From PALSA-612 sp963791225 (GTDB taxonomy: Bacteria > Actinomycetota > Thermoleophilia > Gaiellales > Gaiellaceae), in the NCBI GenBank assembly GCA_963791225.1, contig CAWBRV010000008.1:1116001-1180000 (forward strand): a stretch of 64,000 nt of DNA, read 5' to 3'. The position numbers and the translations under genes were made by a program. The notes under the pieces are model-generated. The model had not been told where the DNA came from and searched no databases. It saw nothing but the letters and a program-made list of their open reading frames with translations. Positions 8,092 to 16,963 of the stretch are shown here, in pieces (position 1 is the stretch's first letter; every line of letters starts with the position of its first letter).

Positions 8092-9930
8092 TCACGACAA
8101 CGGGGCGAGCTCCGCGTCGCGGGATACGAGGGCCGCGTAGCGCCCGCCGAGCTCGAGCAGCTCCTCGTGCGTCCCCTGCTCGACGATCCGGCCGGCGTCG
8201 AGGACGACGATCTGGTCGGCGTCGCGGACGGTCGAAAGCCGGTGCGCGATCGCGATCGTCGTGCGGCCCTCCGCCAGCCGGTCGAGCGCGTCCTGGACGG
8301 CGCGCTCCGTCTGCGTGTCGAGCGAGCTCGTCGCCTCGTCGAGGATCAGCACGGGCGGGTTGCGGAGGATCGTCCGCGCGATCGCGATCCGCTGCTTCTC
8401 GCCGCCCGAGAACCGGTAGCCTCGCTCGCCGACGACCGTGTCGTAGCCTTCCGGGAGCGAGACGACCAGGTCGTGGATGCGGGCGGCGCGGGCGGCCTCC
8501 TCGATCTCCTCGTCTGTCGCGGCCGGTAGCGCGAAGCGCAGGTTCTCGCGCACCGTGTCGTGGAAGAGGTACGTCTCCTGCGAGACGACGCCGACGGTCG
8601 CGGCGAGCGACGCGAAGGTGACGTCGCGGATGTCGTGCCCGTCGATCGTCACGCACCCGCGCTCCACGTCGTACAGCCGCGCGACGAGGTAGCCCATCGT
8701 CGTCTTCCCGGCCCCGGTCTCGCCGACGATCGCGAGCGTCGTGCCCGGCGGCACCGTGACCGTGACGTCCTCGAGCGTCCAGGGCGCACCGGGCTCGTAG
8801 CGGAACCAGGCGTGGTCGAAGACGACGTCGCCGCGGCAGGCGCCGAGCTCGACCGCGTCCGGTTTCTCGACGATGTCGACCGGCAGGTCGAGGTACTCGA
8901 AGACGCGGTCGAACAGCGCGAGCGACGTCTGGACGTCGACGCCCACGGACAGCAGCTGCCCGATCGGGAAGAACAGCCGCACCTGCAGCGTGGTGAAGGC
9001 GACGAGCGTGCCGATCGAGATCGCGCCGCCGCCGTGGGCGTAGCTCCAGCCGCCGAACCAGTAGACCAACGCCGGCATGACCGCGAACGTCGTCTGGATC
9101 AGCGCCATCACCCAGCGGCCGGCCATGCGCGAGGCGACCTCGAGTCGGGCCAGCTCCCCGGATTGCCGCGAGAAGCGGTCGCTCAGCTCCTCCGAGCGGC
9201 CCATCGTGCGGCCGAGCAGGATGCCCGACACGGACAGCGACTCCTCGACGAGCGTCGAGATGTCCGCCAGCGTCCGCTGCTGCGTCGTCGTGATCTTCCG
9301 GCGCTGCCGCCCCACGCGCCGCGTCAGGAAGACGAAGAACGGCAGCAGCCCGAGCGAGAAGACGGCGAGGCGCCAGTCGAGCAGGAACATGGCCACGACG
9401 GTCGCGATCACCGTCGTCAGGTTCGAGACGATCGAGGTCGCGGTCGACGTGACGACGGTCTCGACGCCGCCGATGTCGTTCGCGATCCGCGACTGGATCT
9501 CGCCGGTGCGCGTGCGCGTGAAGAACGCGAGCGACAGCCGCTGGAGGTGCCGGTAGACGGCCGAGCGCAGGTCGTGCATCACCTGCTGGCCGACGACGTT
9601 CGACATGTACGTCTGCACGACGCCGAGCGCGCCCGTGACGATCGAGATCGCGATCATCCCGGCGACGAGGGCGGTCAGGAGCGCGACGTCCTTCTCCGGG
9701 ATGGCGGTGTCGAGGACGGCGCGGAGCAGGAACGGCGAGATGATGCCGAGCAGCGACGAGAGGCAGATCAGCGCGAGGACGGTGCCGAGCGGGAGCTTGT
9801 AGCCCTTGAACAGGCCGGCGATGCGACGGAGGTTCGCCCGGCGCACCTCCGGGTCGGCCGGGCGCTCGGGCGGCTCGCCCCCTTCGAACGCCCACCGGCC
9901 GCGGCCTCTCCCGTTGCTCCGGACAGCCAT
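8092..9930 (-). CDS. ABC exporter, fused membrane and ATPase domains
   Basis: This 612-residue half-transporter has a soluble N-terminus (~50 residues), then six membrane spans (~residues 55-345) of the type-1 exporter fold, with FFTRTRTGEIQSRIANDIGG as the conserved cytoplasmic coupling region. The ATPase domain has Walker A VGETGAGKTT, Q-loop SQETYLF, signature FSGGEKQR, Walker B VLILDEATSSLD and H-loop AIAHRLSTV. It probably homodimerises to export a lipid, peptide or drug; substrate unknown. The frame is open through the upstream methyltransferase region, but homology starts at the ATG at 9930, which I take as the true start. Confidence 0.88.
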   Translation of the reverse strand: MAVRSNGRGRGRWAFEGGEPPERPADPEVRRANLRRIAGLFKGYKLPLGTVLALICLSSLLGIISPFLLRAVLDTAIPEKDVALLTALVAGMIAISIVTGALGVVQTYMSNVVGQQVMHDLRSAVYRHLQRLSLAFFTRTRTGEIQSRIANDIGGVETVVTSTATSIVSNLTTVIATVVAMFLLDWRLAVFSLGLLPFFVFLTRRVGRQRRKITTTQQRTLADISTLVEESLSVSGILLGRTMGRSEELSDRFSRQSGELARLEVASRMAGRWVMALIQTTFAVMPALVYWFGGWSYAHGGGAISIGTLVAFTTLQVRLFFPIGQLLSVGVDVQTSLALFDRVFEYLDLPVDIVEKPDAVELGACRGDVVFDHAWFRYEPGAPWTLEDVTVTVPPGTTLAIVGETGAGKTTMGYLVARLYDVERGCVTIDGHDIRDVTFASLAATVGVVSQETYLFHDTVRENLRFALPAATDEEIEEAARAARIHDLVVSLPEGYDTVVGERGYRFSGGEKQRIAIARTILRNPPVLILDEATSSLDTQTERAVQDALDRLAEGRTTIAIAHRLSTVRDADQIVVLDAGRIVEQGTHEELLELGGRYAALVSRDAELAPLS

Positions 9931-9967
9931 GCCCCGTATCGAAGCACGCTGACCGGGGCTGGGCGAG

Positions 9968-10764
9968 TCAGCGCACCCGGGCGACGTGCAGCGACAGCGA
10001 GATGCGTCATCTCCATGCTGCCGCTCGGTCGGGCCTCGATGCGGCGACGCTTGAGGCGGAAGAGCTCGTCCCGGACGTTGTCGGGCAGCAGACGATGGTC
10101 GGACGCCGTCTCCATCAACGCGATGTACTCGTCCGCCGTGTAGGCCCGCGTGAACAGATGCCTCCGAACGACGACCGTCCCCGAAACAACCGCTCGCTTC
10201 GATCTCGTCTCGGAAGTCGGGGACATCCTCCGGGGATCCGGGCGGGTCGTCTCCGGCGAGCCCTACCGCCCGGTAGTCCTCCTGCATCTCGAGGAAGATC
10301 GGGTCGCCTCCGGCCGGGACGACGTGTCGCGGCTCGACGAACGCGAGCGAGCCGTGAGGGCGGAGCAGCCGGGCCGTGAGCTCGTAGCGGCGCGTGGGGT
10401 CGATCCAGTGAAAGGCGTTGAACGAGACGACGGCGTCGTAGTCATGACGCGGCGCCTCCCACCGCTCGAAGTCGGCGTGGACGACCTCGACCTCCGGGTA
10501 TTCCTCGAGGTTCCGCCGGGCGATCGCCGCAAGCCGGGCGCCGAGTTCGACGCAGGTGATCCTGAGCCCGCGGACGACGAGCGGCACCGTTGCCTGACCC
10601 GTGCCGCACCCGATCTCGACCACCGCCGAGTCTCGCGGTAGCCCCGCCAACCGGACGAGGTCGTCGACCACCTCTTCGGGATACGGCCGCCGAGCCGTGG
10701 CGTACAGGTCGGCGACCTCGTCGAAGGTGCGCCGCCTGGCTTCTCGTTGCGGATAGTCCGGCAT
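9968..10764 (-). pseudogene. Frameshifted SAM-dependent methyltransferase
   Basis: The first ~195 residues form a class I methyltransferase: FDEVADLYATARRPYPEEVV, then the SAM loop VVEIGCGTGQATVPL and FNAFHWIDP. The protein runs into a different frame near 10177, at the point EASGCFGD. One base further on, homology resumes as VVVRRHLFTRAYTADEYIAL and continues to RRRIEARPSGSMEMTHL. A second one-base shift would give LSLHVARVR and a TGA at 9970-9968, a natural family ending. The gene is broken at one and perhaps two places, or the assembly has indel errors there. It runs leftward into the ABC exporter. Confidence 0.7.
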
Positions 10765-10765
10765 T

Positions 10766-10793
10766 TTGCGCTTCGCATCCTTCCGTTTAGAGT
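10766..10793 (+). promoter_or_regulatory. Candidate promoter of the phosphoribosyltransferase gene
   Basis: TTGCGC (10766-10771), a 16-base spacer and TAGAGT (10788-10793) precede the ATG at 10800 by six bases, implying a leaderless transcript. It diverges from the methyltransferase relic, whose start is at 10764. Confidence 0.45.
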
Positions 10794-10799
10794 CCGCAC

Positions 10800-11312
10800 A
10801 TGGCGATCGAGCAGTTGCGGATGAGCTGGGACGAGCTCGGCACCGGGTCGAGGTCGCTCGCCGAGCAGGTGGTCGCCGACGGCTTCCGCCCCGACTTCAT
10901 CCTCGGCATCTCGCGCGGCGGGCTCCTCGTCGCCGGCGCGCTCGCCTACGCGCTCGGTGTCAAGAACACGTTCACGATGAGCGTCGAGTTCTACACGGGC
11001 GTCGACGAGCGGCTCGACCTGCCGATGATCCTCCCGCCCGTGCCGCACCTCGTCGACCTCCACGAGGCGCGCGTGCTGATCGCCGACGACGTCGCAGACA
11101 CCGGCCAGACGCTCGTCCTCGTCAAGGAGTTCCTCGAGGGCAAGGTGGACGAGGTGAAGATCGCGGTGCTCTACGAGAAGCCGCGTTCGGTCGTCCAGTG
11201 CGAGTACGTCTGGGAGCGGACCGACCGCTGGATCGTCTTCCCCTGGAGCGCCGACGACCCGCTCGAGACGCCGCTCCCGGCGGGCTCGGCCTCAGCCTCT
11301 GCCTCCGGCTGA
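10800..11312 (+). CDS. Phosphoribosyltransferase family protein
   Basis: This 170-residue PRTase type I protein has the PRPP-binding loop VLIADDVADTGQTL at ~92-105 and the SRGGLLVAGALAYALG pyrophosphate loop at ~38-53. A WIVFPW stretch near the end is typical of xanthine/hypoxanthine PRTase-like proteins such as archaeal and actinobacterial Gpt-like enzymes. It probably joins a purine base, or a similar nucleophile, to PRPP. The last ~47 codons overlap the convergent gene on the other strand by 142 bases. The final ASASASG is low-complexity and may be dispensable. Confidence 0.85.
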   Translation: MAIEQLRMSWDELGTGSRSLAEQVVADGFRPDFILGISRGGLLVAGALAYALGVKNTFTMSVEFYTGVDERLDLPMILPPVPHLVDLHEARVLIADDVADTGQTLVLVKEFLEGKVDEVKIAVLYEKPRSVVQCEYVWERTDRWIVFPWSADDPLETPLPAGSASASASG

Positions 11313-12640
11313 CGATCGGCCGCGAGGTACGCGTCGAGGACGTAGAGCACGAGCATCCACATCGCGAGGCGGCCGAACACGCCGACGAGCAGGACGTGCC
11401 GCTCGCGGCCGAGGGCATCCGCGTTCCAGATGAAGATCCCCATCGGGATCGTCGACGCCAGCACGAGGGCGGGCACGAGCCAGGCGCGGCGGGCGTAGCC
11501 CTGGAACGCGGCCAGTGTCGCAACCGCCGCGACGACGCACATCCAGCCGAACACGAGCCAGCCGGTCTGCGGGTAGAGGAAGCTCCGGACGAACTCCGGC
11601 AACGTGTTCGAGTAGCCGACCGGCTTGAACGAGTCGAGCCCGTCGGCAGGCGTCGTCGCGGGTGCGACGATCCGGTCGAGGTTCCGCAGCGGCTCGCCGA
11701 GGGACGCGTCGGGATGCGTCGCCAGCCAGGTGAGGTAGACGTCGGTGCCGCGCGCGCTCGCCCAGTGCCGGAACGAGGCCAGCTCGGGCACCTCGTAGAA
11801 GTGGCTCGGCGGGAAGCGGTTGTCGAGCAGCAGCGAGTACATGTTCGGCAGCACCGGCATCCCGCGTGACTGGAAGTAGCGGAGCGTCGCGGGGTCGGGA
11901 AGCACGCGGATCGCCACGTTCTCCGCCATCCCGATCTCGTTCCCGCGATGGTCGACGGCGGCGGTGCTGCCGGCGAAGACGAGCACGGCGCCGCCCGCGA
12001 GCGCGAGGCCGAGCGGGAGCAGGCGGCGGTTGCGCCACACCACGGCAACGGCGACGGGGACGAGCATGAACAGCTCGAACACGGTGTTCTGGTCGCGCGC
12101 GACGGCGCCGCACACGGCGATCGCGAGCGTGAGAGCAACCGTCCACCAGCTCGGCCGCGTGAGGACGAGGAGCAGGGCGGCGATGAAGAGCACCGTCACG
12201 GAGACAGCGATCGACTCCGTCAGCAGCACGCCGTCCCACTGCGCGACGAGCGGCGTCAGGCCGAAGGCGAGGATCACGGCGAACCCGACCACCCTGAACC
12301 GGCGCCCGCGCAGGGTCGTGGCCACCACCGTCGCGAGCACGAGCCAGGCTGCGACGGAGACGAGCCACTGCGCGATCGGGGCCGCCGTTCCCGTCGATCC
12401 CGGCAGGATCTTCCAGAAGAGCGGCACGCCGGGCGTCTTCAGCGCCTGACCTGCCCAGAAGTGGCCGTTCAGGACGGACATCGACGTCATCTGCTCGTAG
12501 ACCTGCGTATCGGGATAGACGGTCCCCGACCGGCCGAAGACGTCCCAGTACGACCAGACCCGCAGGCCGACGAAGACGAGCGCGACGACGCCGTACGGGA
12601 CCCAGGCTCCGCCGGTCGATCGCCTCGCATCGACTCTCAC
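11171..12640 (-). CDS. Polytopic membrane protein, GT-C glycosyltransferase-like
   Basis: This is a 489-residue protein starting at GTG 12640. About ten hydrophobic spans are visible, for example VVALVFVGLRVWSYW and VVGFAVILAFGLTPLVAQW. A periplasmic loop (~230-340) lies between spans and holds the segment FPPSHFYEVPELASFRHW. The YPDTQVYEQM motif after the first span is placed like the acidic loop of GT-C (ArnT/PMT-like) glycosyltransferases; this is a resemblance, not a proven match. Its C-terminus is Glu/Ala and Ser rich and is encoded opposite the phosphoribosyltransferase gene. It lies next to a flippase-like protein and two GT2 enzymes, so a role in envelope glycan building is plausible. 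Confidence 0.65.
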   Translation of the reverse strand: MRVDARRSTGGAWVPYGVVALVFVGLRVWSYWDVFGRSGTVYPDTQVYEQMTSMSVLNGHFWAGQALKTPGVPLFWKILPGSTGTAAPIAQWLVSVAAWLVLATVVATTLRGRRFRVVGFAVILAFGLTPLVAQWDGVLLTESIAVSVTVLFIAALLLVLTRPSWWTVALTLAIAVCGAVARDQNTVFELFMLVPVAVAVVWRNRRLLPLGLALAGGAVLVFAGSTAAVDHRGNEIGMAENVAIRVLPDPATLRYFQSRGMPVLPNMYSLLLDNRFPPSHFYEVPELASFRHWASARGTDVYLTWLATHPDASLGEPLRNLDRIVAPATTPADGLDSFKPVGYSNTLPEFVRSFLYPQTGWLVFGWMCVVAAVATLAAFQGYARRAWLVPALVLASTIPMGIFIWNADALGRERHVLLVGVFGRLAMWMLVLYVLDAYLAADRQPEAEAEAEPAGSGVSSGSSALQGKTIQRSVRSQTYSHWTTERGFS

Positions 12641-12692
12641 GAGACTGATTGTCGCCGACGCGCCCGCGGGTGCCCCTTCTAACCTGAACGTG

Positions 12693-13667
12693 ATGGAGCG
12701 GCTCCGTTCGCTCGCAGGCTCCCTCTGGGTGCGTGCCCTCGTCAGCGCCGGCCTGCTCGCGGCGGTGGCGGTGACGGTCGACTGGGGCGCGGCCCGGGAC
12801 ACGCTGGCCAAGGGGAGCTGGGGCTACTTCGTCGGCGCCGTCGCCGTGCTGTTCGCCTCCTTCCTGGTCGCAGGCCTCCGTTGGCGCCTGTTCCTGGACG
12901 CCGCGTCCGTCGTCACGACGACGTACCTCGCGATCAGGGCGTACCTGATCGGTGCGTTCACGAACAACTTCCTCCCTGGCCAGGCGGGTGGTGACGTCAC
13001 GCGGGCCTGGGTCGTCTCTCGCCCAGGGACGCGCATGACGGCGATCACGACGGTCGTCGTCGACCGCGCGACGGCGCTCGCCTGTTTGATCCTCGTAGCC
13101 TGGATCGCGGTCGCCGTCGACCCCGGGCCGGTGGCGGGGACGCTGATCGGCGCGCTCGGCGCGGCGACCGGGGCGCTCGTCGTCGTGCTGGCGGTGGCCG
13201 CCGTGCTCGTGCGCGGCGGAACCGGTCTCGGCCGCCGGCTCCCCGATCGGGCGCAGGGCTGGCTGGCCGAGGCCCGGGATGCCGTCCGGGCCTGCGCGCG
13301 TCCGCCGGTGCTCGCGAGGACGGCCGCGCTCGGGCTTGCGTTCGAGGGGCTCGTCATCCTCGCTCTCTGGCTCGTCGCGCGGGCGATCGACCTGGACGTC
13401 TCGTACTCCGTGCTCGCGGTCGTGCTGCCGCCGGTGCTGATCGTCTCCGCGCTCCCGATCTCGATCGCGGGCTACGGCGTGCGCGAGGCGAGCTTCGTCG
13501 TCCTGCTCGGCGACGTCGGGATCGGGTCGACCGACGCGACGCTGCTCTCGCTGATCGGCGGGGTCGCCTTCGCGCTCGCGAGTCTCCCCGGCGGCCTGCT
13601 GCTTCTCCAGCGCGCCTCCGTGGAGCCGGCGGAGCCGGTCAGCCGCCCCGGCGCCTCAGGCCCATGA
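12693..13667 (+). CDS. UPF0104/LPG-synthase-TM type flippase-like membrane protein
   Basis: This protein has about 324 residues and eight or so membrane spans. FTNNFLPGQAGGDVTRAWVVSRPG after the second or third span is the hallmark of the lysylphosphatidylglycerol synthetase TM/UPF0104 family, and ISIAGYGVREASFVVLL near the end is the second hallmark. Members act as flippase-like or regulatory membrane partners of glycosyltransferases. The ATG at 12693 is preferred over GTG at 12690, because a TAACCT -10 box (12680-12685) sits seven bases upstream, giving a leaderless start. It ends 29 bases inside the convergent GT2 gene. Confidence 0.82.
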   Translation: MERLRSLAGSLWVRALVSAGLLAAVAVTVDWGAARDTLAKGSWGYFVGAVAVLFASFLVAGLRWRLFLDAASVVTTTYLAIRAYLIGAFTNNFLPGQAGGDVTRAWVVSRPGTRMTAITTVVVDRATALACLILVAWIAVAVDPGPVAGTLIGALGAATGALVVVLAVAAVLVRGGTGLGRRLPDRAQGWLAEARDAVRACARPPVLARTAALGLAFEGLVILALWLVARAIDLDVSYSVLAVVLPPVLIVSALPISIAGYGVREASFVVLLGDVGIGSTDATLLSLIGGVAFALASLPGGLLLLQRASVEPAEPVSRPGASGP

Positions 13668-14775
13668 TCGAGAGCAGGAACGACGTGAAGAAGATCTGCG
13701 TCCCGACGATCACGAGCGTGGCCGCGACGACCGACAGCCGCTCCTCCGCCAGCGGCCCGAACCCTTCGGCGACCCACCGGCCGACGACGACCCCACCGGC
13801 GGCCAGCCCTGCGCAGAAGACGAGTGCCCCGACTGCCAGTCCGTGCTCAAGCGTCAGCCGGCGCTGAAGTCCCTCCAGGAACGGGTCGTGGTCTCCGAGT
13901 TGGTAGACGGCATAGGTGCGGGCGCAGAGGCCGAACCCGATCAGCTGCGTGCCGACGACGACGAGCAGGGAGGCGCCGATCAGCGTGTGCACGAACACCC
14001 CGTGGCCGGACACGGTCACGTTCGCGAGGACGAGCAGCATCAGCACCGAGCCGACCGCGAGCAGCACGACGCCGGGCACGAGGAAGAGAAAGGTCGGGTT
14101 GTAAACGAGGATCAGCCGCAGGTGCCGCCAGCCGTCGCGGAAGCGGGACAGCTTCGACTCGCCCGCGCGCGGGTGCAGCGTGATCGGGAGCTCGTGGATG
14201 ACGAGGTGCTCCCGGACGGCACGGATGATCATCTCCGAGGCGAGCTCCATGCCGCCGCTCTGGAGGTCGAGTCGGGCGAGGGCGTCGCGACGGATCGCGC
14301 GCAGGCCGCAGTGGACGTCGCTGATCGGCGTCCGGAAGAGCATGTTCAGGAGGCCCGACAGGAGCGCGTTTCCGGCCCGGTTCAGCCAGTGCATCGAGCC
14401 GGGCTGGAGCCCCTCGAGCCGGTTCCCGACGACGAGGTCGGCACCGTGCTCGAGCTCGGCCACGAAGGCCGGGATCTCGGCGGAGTCGTACGTGAGGTCG
14501 GCGTCGATCATCACGACGTACTCGCCGCGCGCCGCCTCGAAGCCCGCGAGATAGGCGTTGCCGTAGCCCCGTTTCGGCTCGAGGACGACCGTGGCCCCGG
14601 CCGCCGCGGCGAGCTCGCCGCTGCCGTCGTCCGAGGCGTTGTCGACGACGATCACCTCCGACGTCCTCCCGCTCGCGTCCAGCACCTGCCGGGCGCGGGT
14701 GACGCACTCGGAGATCGATGCGGCCTCGTTCAGGCAGGGGATGACGACCGATACCGAGGGCACGGGCTCAGTCAC
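13639..14775 (-). CDS. Family 2 glycosyltransferase with membrane anchor (DPM1-like)
   Basis: This 378-residue protein has an N-terminal GT-A domain: VSVVIPCLNEAASISECV, the nucleotide-binding EVIVVDNASDDGSG and the metal site VMIDADLTYD (DxD). It then has four C-terminal membrane spans from ~residue 225. It resembles polyprenol-phosphate mannosyl/glucosyltransferases (GtrB/DPM1-like), which load sugars onto a lipid carrier at the inner membrane face. Its start overlaps the end of the next GT2 gene by eight bases, so the two are coupled. Confidence 0.88.
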   Translation of the reverse strand: MTEPVPSVSVVIPCLNEAASISECVTRARQVLDASGRTSEVIVVDNASDDGSGELAAAAGATVVLEPKRGYGNAYLAGFEAARGEYVVMIDADLTYDSAEIPAFVAELEHGADLVVGNRLEGLQPGSMHWLNRAGNALLSGLLNMLFRTPISDVHCGLRAIRRDALARLDLQSGGMELASEMIIRAVREHLVIHELPITLHPRAGESKLSRFRDGWRHLRLILVYNPTFLFLVPGVVLLAVGSVLMLLVLANVTVSGHGVFVHTLIGASLLVVVGTQLIGFGLCARTYAVYQLGDHDPFLEGLQRRLTLEHGLAVGALVFCAGLAAGGVVVGRWVAEGFGPLAEERLSVVAATLVIVGTQIFFTSFLLSIMGLRRRGG

Positions 14776-15691
14776 GAGGCCGCCGCGGGTGCGCCTTCAC
14801 CCCGAGTCGCGACTTGATCCGTTCCGGCAGCAGCCGGTGGTGGATCCCGAGCTCCATCCCGGCGAGCTTCGACAGCTCGTAGACGACTGCGTACGGAATC
14901 TCGGTCGCACGCCCTTCCTCCCAGAGCCAGCGGAGCTCGCCGGCGGCGTACCGGTAGGCCGAGGAGCCGAGCTCTCGCCTTGCGGCACGCCCGCCGCTCA
15001 GATACGTCTGGTCGGCGCCCATCCCGGAGTCGAAGAAGCGGTTGAACGCGGTGCGGACCGTGTAGGCGTGGGAATGCAGGACGGCGGCGCGAGGCTCGTA
15101 GACGATCGACCTTCCCGCCAGGAGCGCCCGCCGTGCGAAGTCCTGGTCCTCGGCCCAGCGGAGGCTCTCCGTGAACGGGAACGCCTCGAGCGCCGAGCGG
15201 TGGTAGGCGGCGTTGACGTTCGAGAGCAGCGTCGTCTTCAGCGTGAGCTCGTCGGGGCTCGCGGCCCGCTGGACGCGAGGCTCGGGCCCGTAGAGGAAGT
15301 CGAGGAAGTACTGCTCTGACGGCGACGCGTCGTCCCTGGCCACCTGCCTTCCGTACGCCGCGGCGGCGTCGGGCGTCGCACGCAGCGCGCCGACGAGCGA
15401 GGCGAGCCAGCGCTCGTCGGCCGGCTCGGCGTCGTCCGTGAGGAACACCGCGACGTCGCCTCGTCCGAGGCGCCAGAGGAGATTGCGCGTGCCTCCGTGG
15501 GAGAACGCCTCGGGCGGGATCTCGTGGACGGTCGTTCCCAGGCGGCGCATCGCGTCGGGGCTCCCGTCCGTCGAGCCCGAGTCGACCACGACGACCTCGA
15601 ACTCGTCGTCGATCGCCTGCCGCCGCACGGCCTCGACGACACGGAGAACCGTGGTGCCGCCGTCCTTGACCGGGATCAGGACGGAGATCAC
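14768..15691 (-). CDS. Family 2 glycosyltransferase (rhamnosyltransferase-like)
   Basis: This 307-residue cytoplasmic GT-A enzyme starts at GTG 15691 (VISVLIPVKDGGTTVLRVVE). It has VVVVDSGSTDGSP and FLTDDAEPADERWL (DxD-like), the late acidic FTESLRWAEDQDFARRAL catalytic region, and a basic tail. These features resemble rhamnosyl/galactofuranosyl transferases of cell wall or O-antigen assembly. Its GTG overlaps the TGA of the upstream DUF1326 gene (GTGA), placing DUF1326, this enzyme and the DPM1-like enzyme in one operon. Confidence 0.85.
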   Translation of the reverse strand: MISVLIPVKDGGTTVLRVVEAVRRQAIDDEFEVVVVDSGSTDGSPDAMRRLGTTVHEIPPEAFSHGGTRNLLWRLGRGDVAVFLTDDAEPADERWLASLVGALRATPDAAAAYGRQVARDDASPSEQYFLDFLYGPEPRVQRAASPDELTLKTTLLSNVNAAYHRSALEAFPFTESLRWAEDQDFARRALLAGRSIVYEPRAAVLHSHAYTVRTAFNRFFDSGMGADQTYLSGGRAARRELGSSAYRYAAGELRWLWEEGRATEIPYAVVYELSKLAGMELGIHHRLLPERIKSRLGVKAHPRRPRD

Positions 15692-16308
15692 GGCCCTGAA
15701 TAGTCGAACGTCGACGCGTACGCGCAGACGCCGTGGTACTCGAACTCGAGCGGCTCCTCCTCGGTGACCTTCAGCACCTGGACCGTCAGCTCCTCTCCGG
15801 CGCGGTCGTGCCCCGGGATCACGCACGTCACCGTCGGCTGCTCCGCCACGGGCGCGGACACCCGCACCTCGACCCGGTCGCGGACACGGAGCCACTGGCG
15901 GCGCGGCGTGTGGTCGATCTCGATCGACGCCGGCGCAACGCCGAGCAGGTGCGACTCCTTCCAGATCCACGGCGCGTGTTCGCGGATCGAACCGTCTCGG
16001 CGGCCGAGATAGATGTCCTCGAGCGCTGCCCGTTGGGACGGATCGGCGCGCTCGTCGAGGTAGAGGAAGTGGGTCCAGGGCGAGCCGGGCTCGTCGTCGG
16101 AGTAGCGGATCGCGAGCGCGACGCCGAGCCCGTCGAGCCGGACGTCGCCGGCGCGGCCGTCCTCGACCAGCCAGGAGAGCGCGCCGAGGCAGATCCCGTG
16201 CGTCGAGCGGCCGCCCGCGACACCTCCGACGCGCCGGCACGGGCAGATCGCGGCGCAGTTGCACGACTCGAAATACGAGCCCCGAACGTGCCAACCAGCC
16301 TCGTCCAC
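15688..16308 (-). CDS. DUF1326 family protein
   Basis: This 206-residue protein starts at GTG 16308. The conserved opening WHVRGSYFESCNCAAICPCR contains a C-x-C-x4-C-x-C cluster characteristic of DUF1326, followed by HGICLGALSWLVEDG. The function is unknown; the cysteine cluster suggests a metal site. It is the first gene of the leftward operon with two glycosyltransferases, and it diverges from the DUF1361 gene with only 22 bases between starts. Confidence 0.85.
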   Translation of the reverse strand: MDEAGWHVRGSYFESCNCAAICPCRRVGGVAGGRSTHGICLGALSWLVEDGRAGDVRLDGLGVALAIRYSDDEPGSPWTHFLYLDERADPSQRAALEDIYLGRRDGSIREHAPWIWKESHLLGVAPASIEIDHTPRRQWLRVRDRVEVRVSAPVAEQPTVTCVIPGHDRAGEELTVQVLKVTEEEPLEFEYHGVCAYASTFDYSGP

Positions 16309-16330
16309 GGTGCTGAGGCTACGCTGAAAC

Positions 16331-16963
16331 GTGCTCCAGCGACGGCTGCTCATGATCTGTGTGGTCACGAGCATGCTGAGCCTCGTCGTCATCGCCGCAT
16401 ACCGGTTGGCAGCGCACAGCAGCGACCTCGATTTCCTGCTCTGGAACCTGGCGCTCGCGTGGATCCCGTTCGTCGCGGCGCTCGCACTGGACGACGTGCG
16501 CTCGACGCCGCTCAGCCTGCAGTTGCCCCTGCTCGCGATCTGGTTCGCGTTCTTCCCGAACGCGCCCTACCTCGTCACCGACCTGATCCACATCGACCCG
16601 GCGAACACGACGACGATCGGGCTCCTCGGCGACGCGGCGCTCGTGTCGGTCGCTCCCGCCGGCCTTGCGCTCGGCTTCTCCTCGCTCATGCTCGTCGAGC
16701 GGGCGGTGCGCGAGCGGTTCGGCGGCCGGACCGCGCTCGCCGTCGCCGTGCTGTCGCTCGCAGCCGCGTCCCTCGGGATCTACCTCGGCCGCGTCGTGCG
16801 CCTGAACAGCTGGGACCTGCTCACGCGCCCGCGCGTCGTCGGCAGCGTCCTGCACCAGCTCGTGCAGAACCCGCTCGCGCACCCCCTCGCCGTCGCGGCC
16901 ACGATCGCGCTCGCCGCAACGCTCTCCGTGCTCTACCTGCGCTTTCGCCGGGTCGCCGTCTAG
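16331..16963 (+). CDS. DUF1361 integral membrane protein
   Basis: This 210-residue protein has six or seven hydrophobic spans. The signature LLWNLALAWIPFVAAL and FAFFPNAPYLVTDLIHI defines DUF1361, a membrane family of unknown role often found near envelope genes. TACGCT at 16320-16325, five bases before the GTG, may be the -10 box of a leaderless transcript. The stop abuts the convergent cupin gene with no spacer. Confidence 0.85.
   Translation: MLQRRLLMICVVTSMLSLVVIAAYRLAAHSSDLDFLLWNLALAWIPFVAALALDDVRSTPLSLQLPLLAIWFAFFPNAPYLVTDLIHIDPANTTTIGLLGDAALVSVAPAGLALGFSSLMLVERAVRERFGGRTALAVAVLSLAAASLGIYLGRVVRLNSWDLLTRPRVVGSVLHQLVQNPLAHPLAVAATIALAATLSVLYLRFRRVAV

Noticed and set aside
8560..10143. A 527-codon rightward open frame opposite the ABC exporter
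   Set aside because: Arg/Asp/Glu-rich, no motif, mirrors the codon bias of the real gene on the minus strand.
8092..10764. A single 890-residue methyltransferase-ABC transporter fusion protein
   Set aside because: The link region has no domain, and the methyltransferase homology continues in another frame; the ABC exporter has its own ATG at 9930. The fusion is an artefact of a frameshift.
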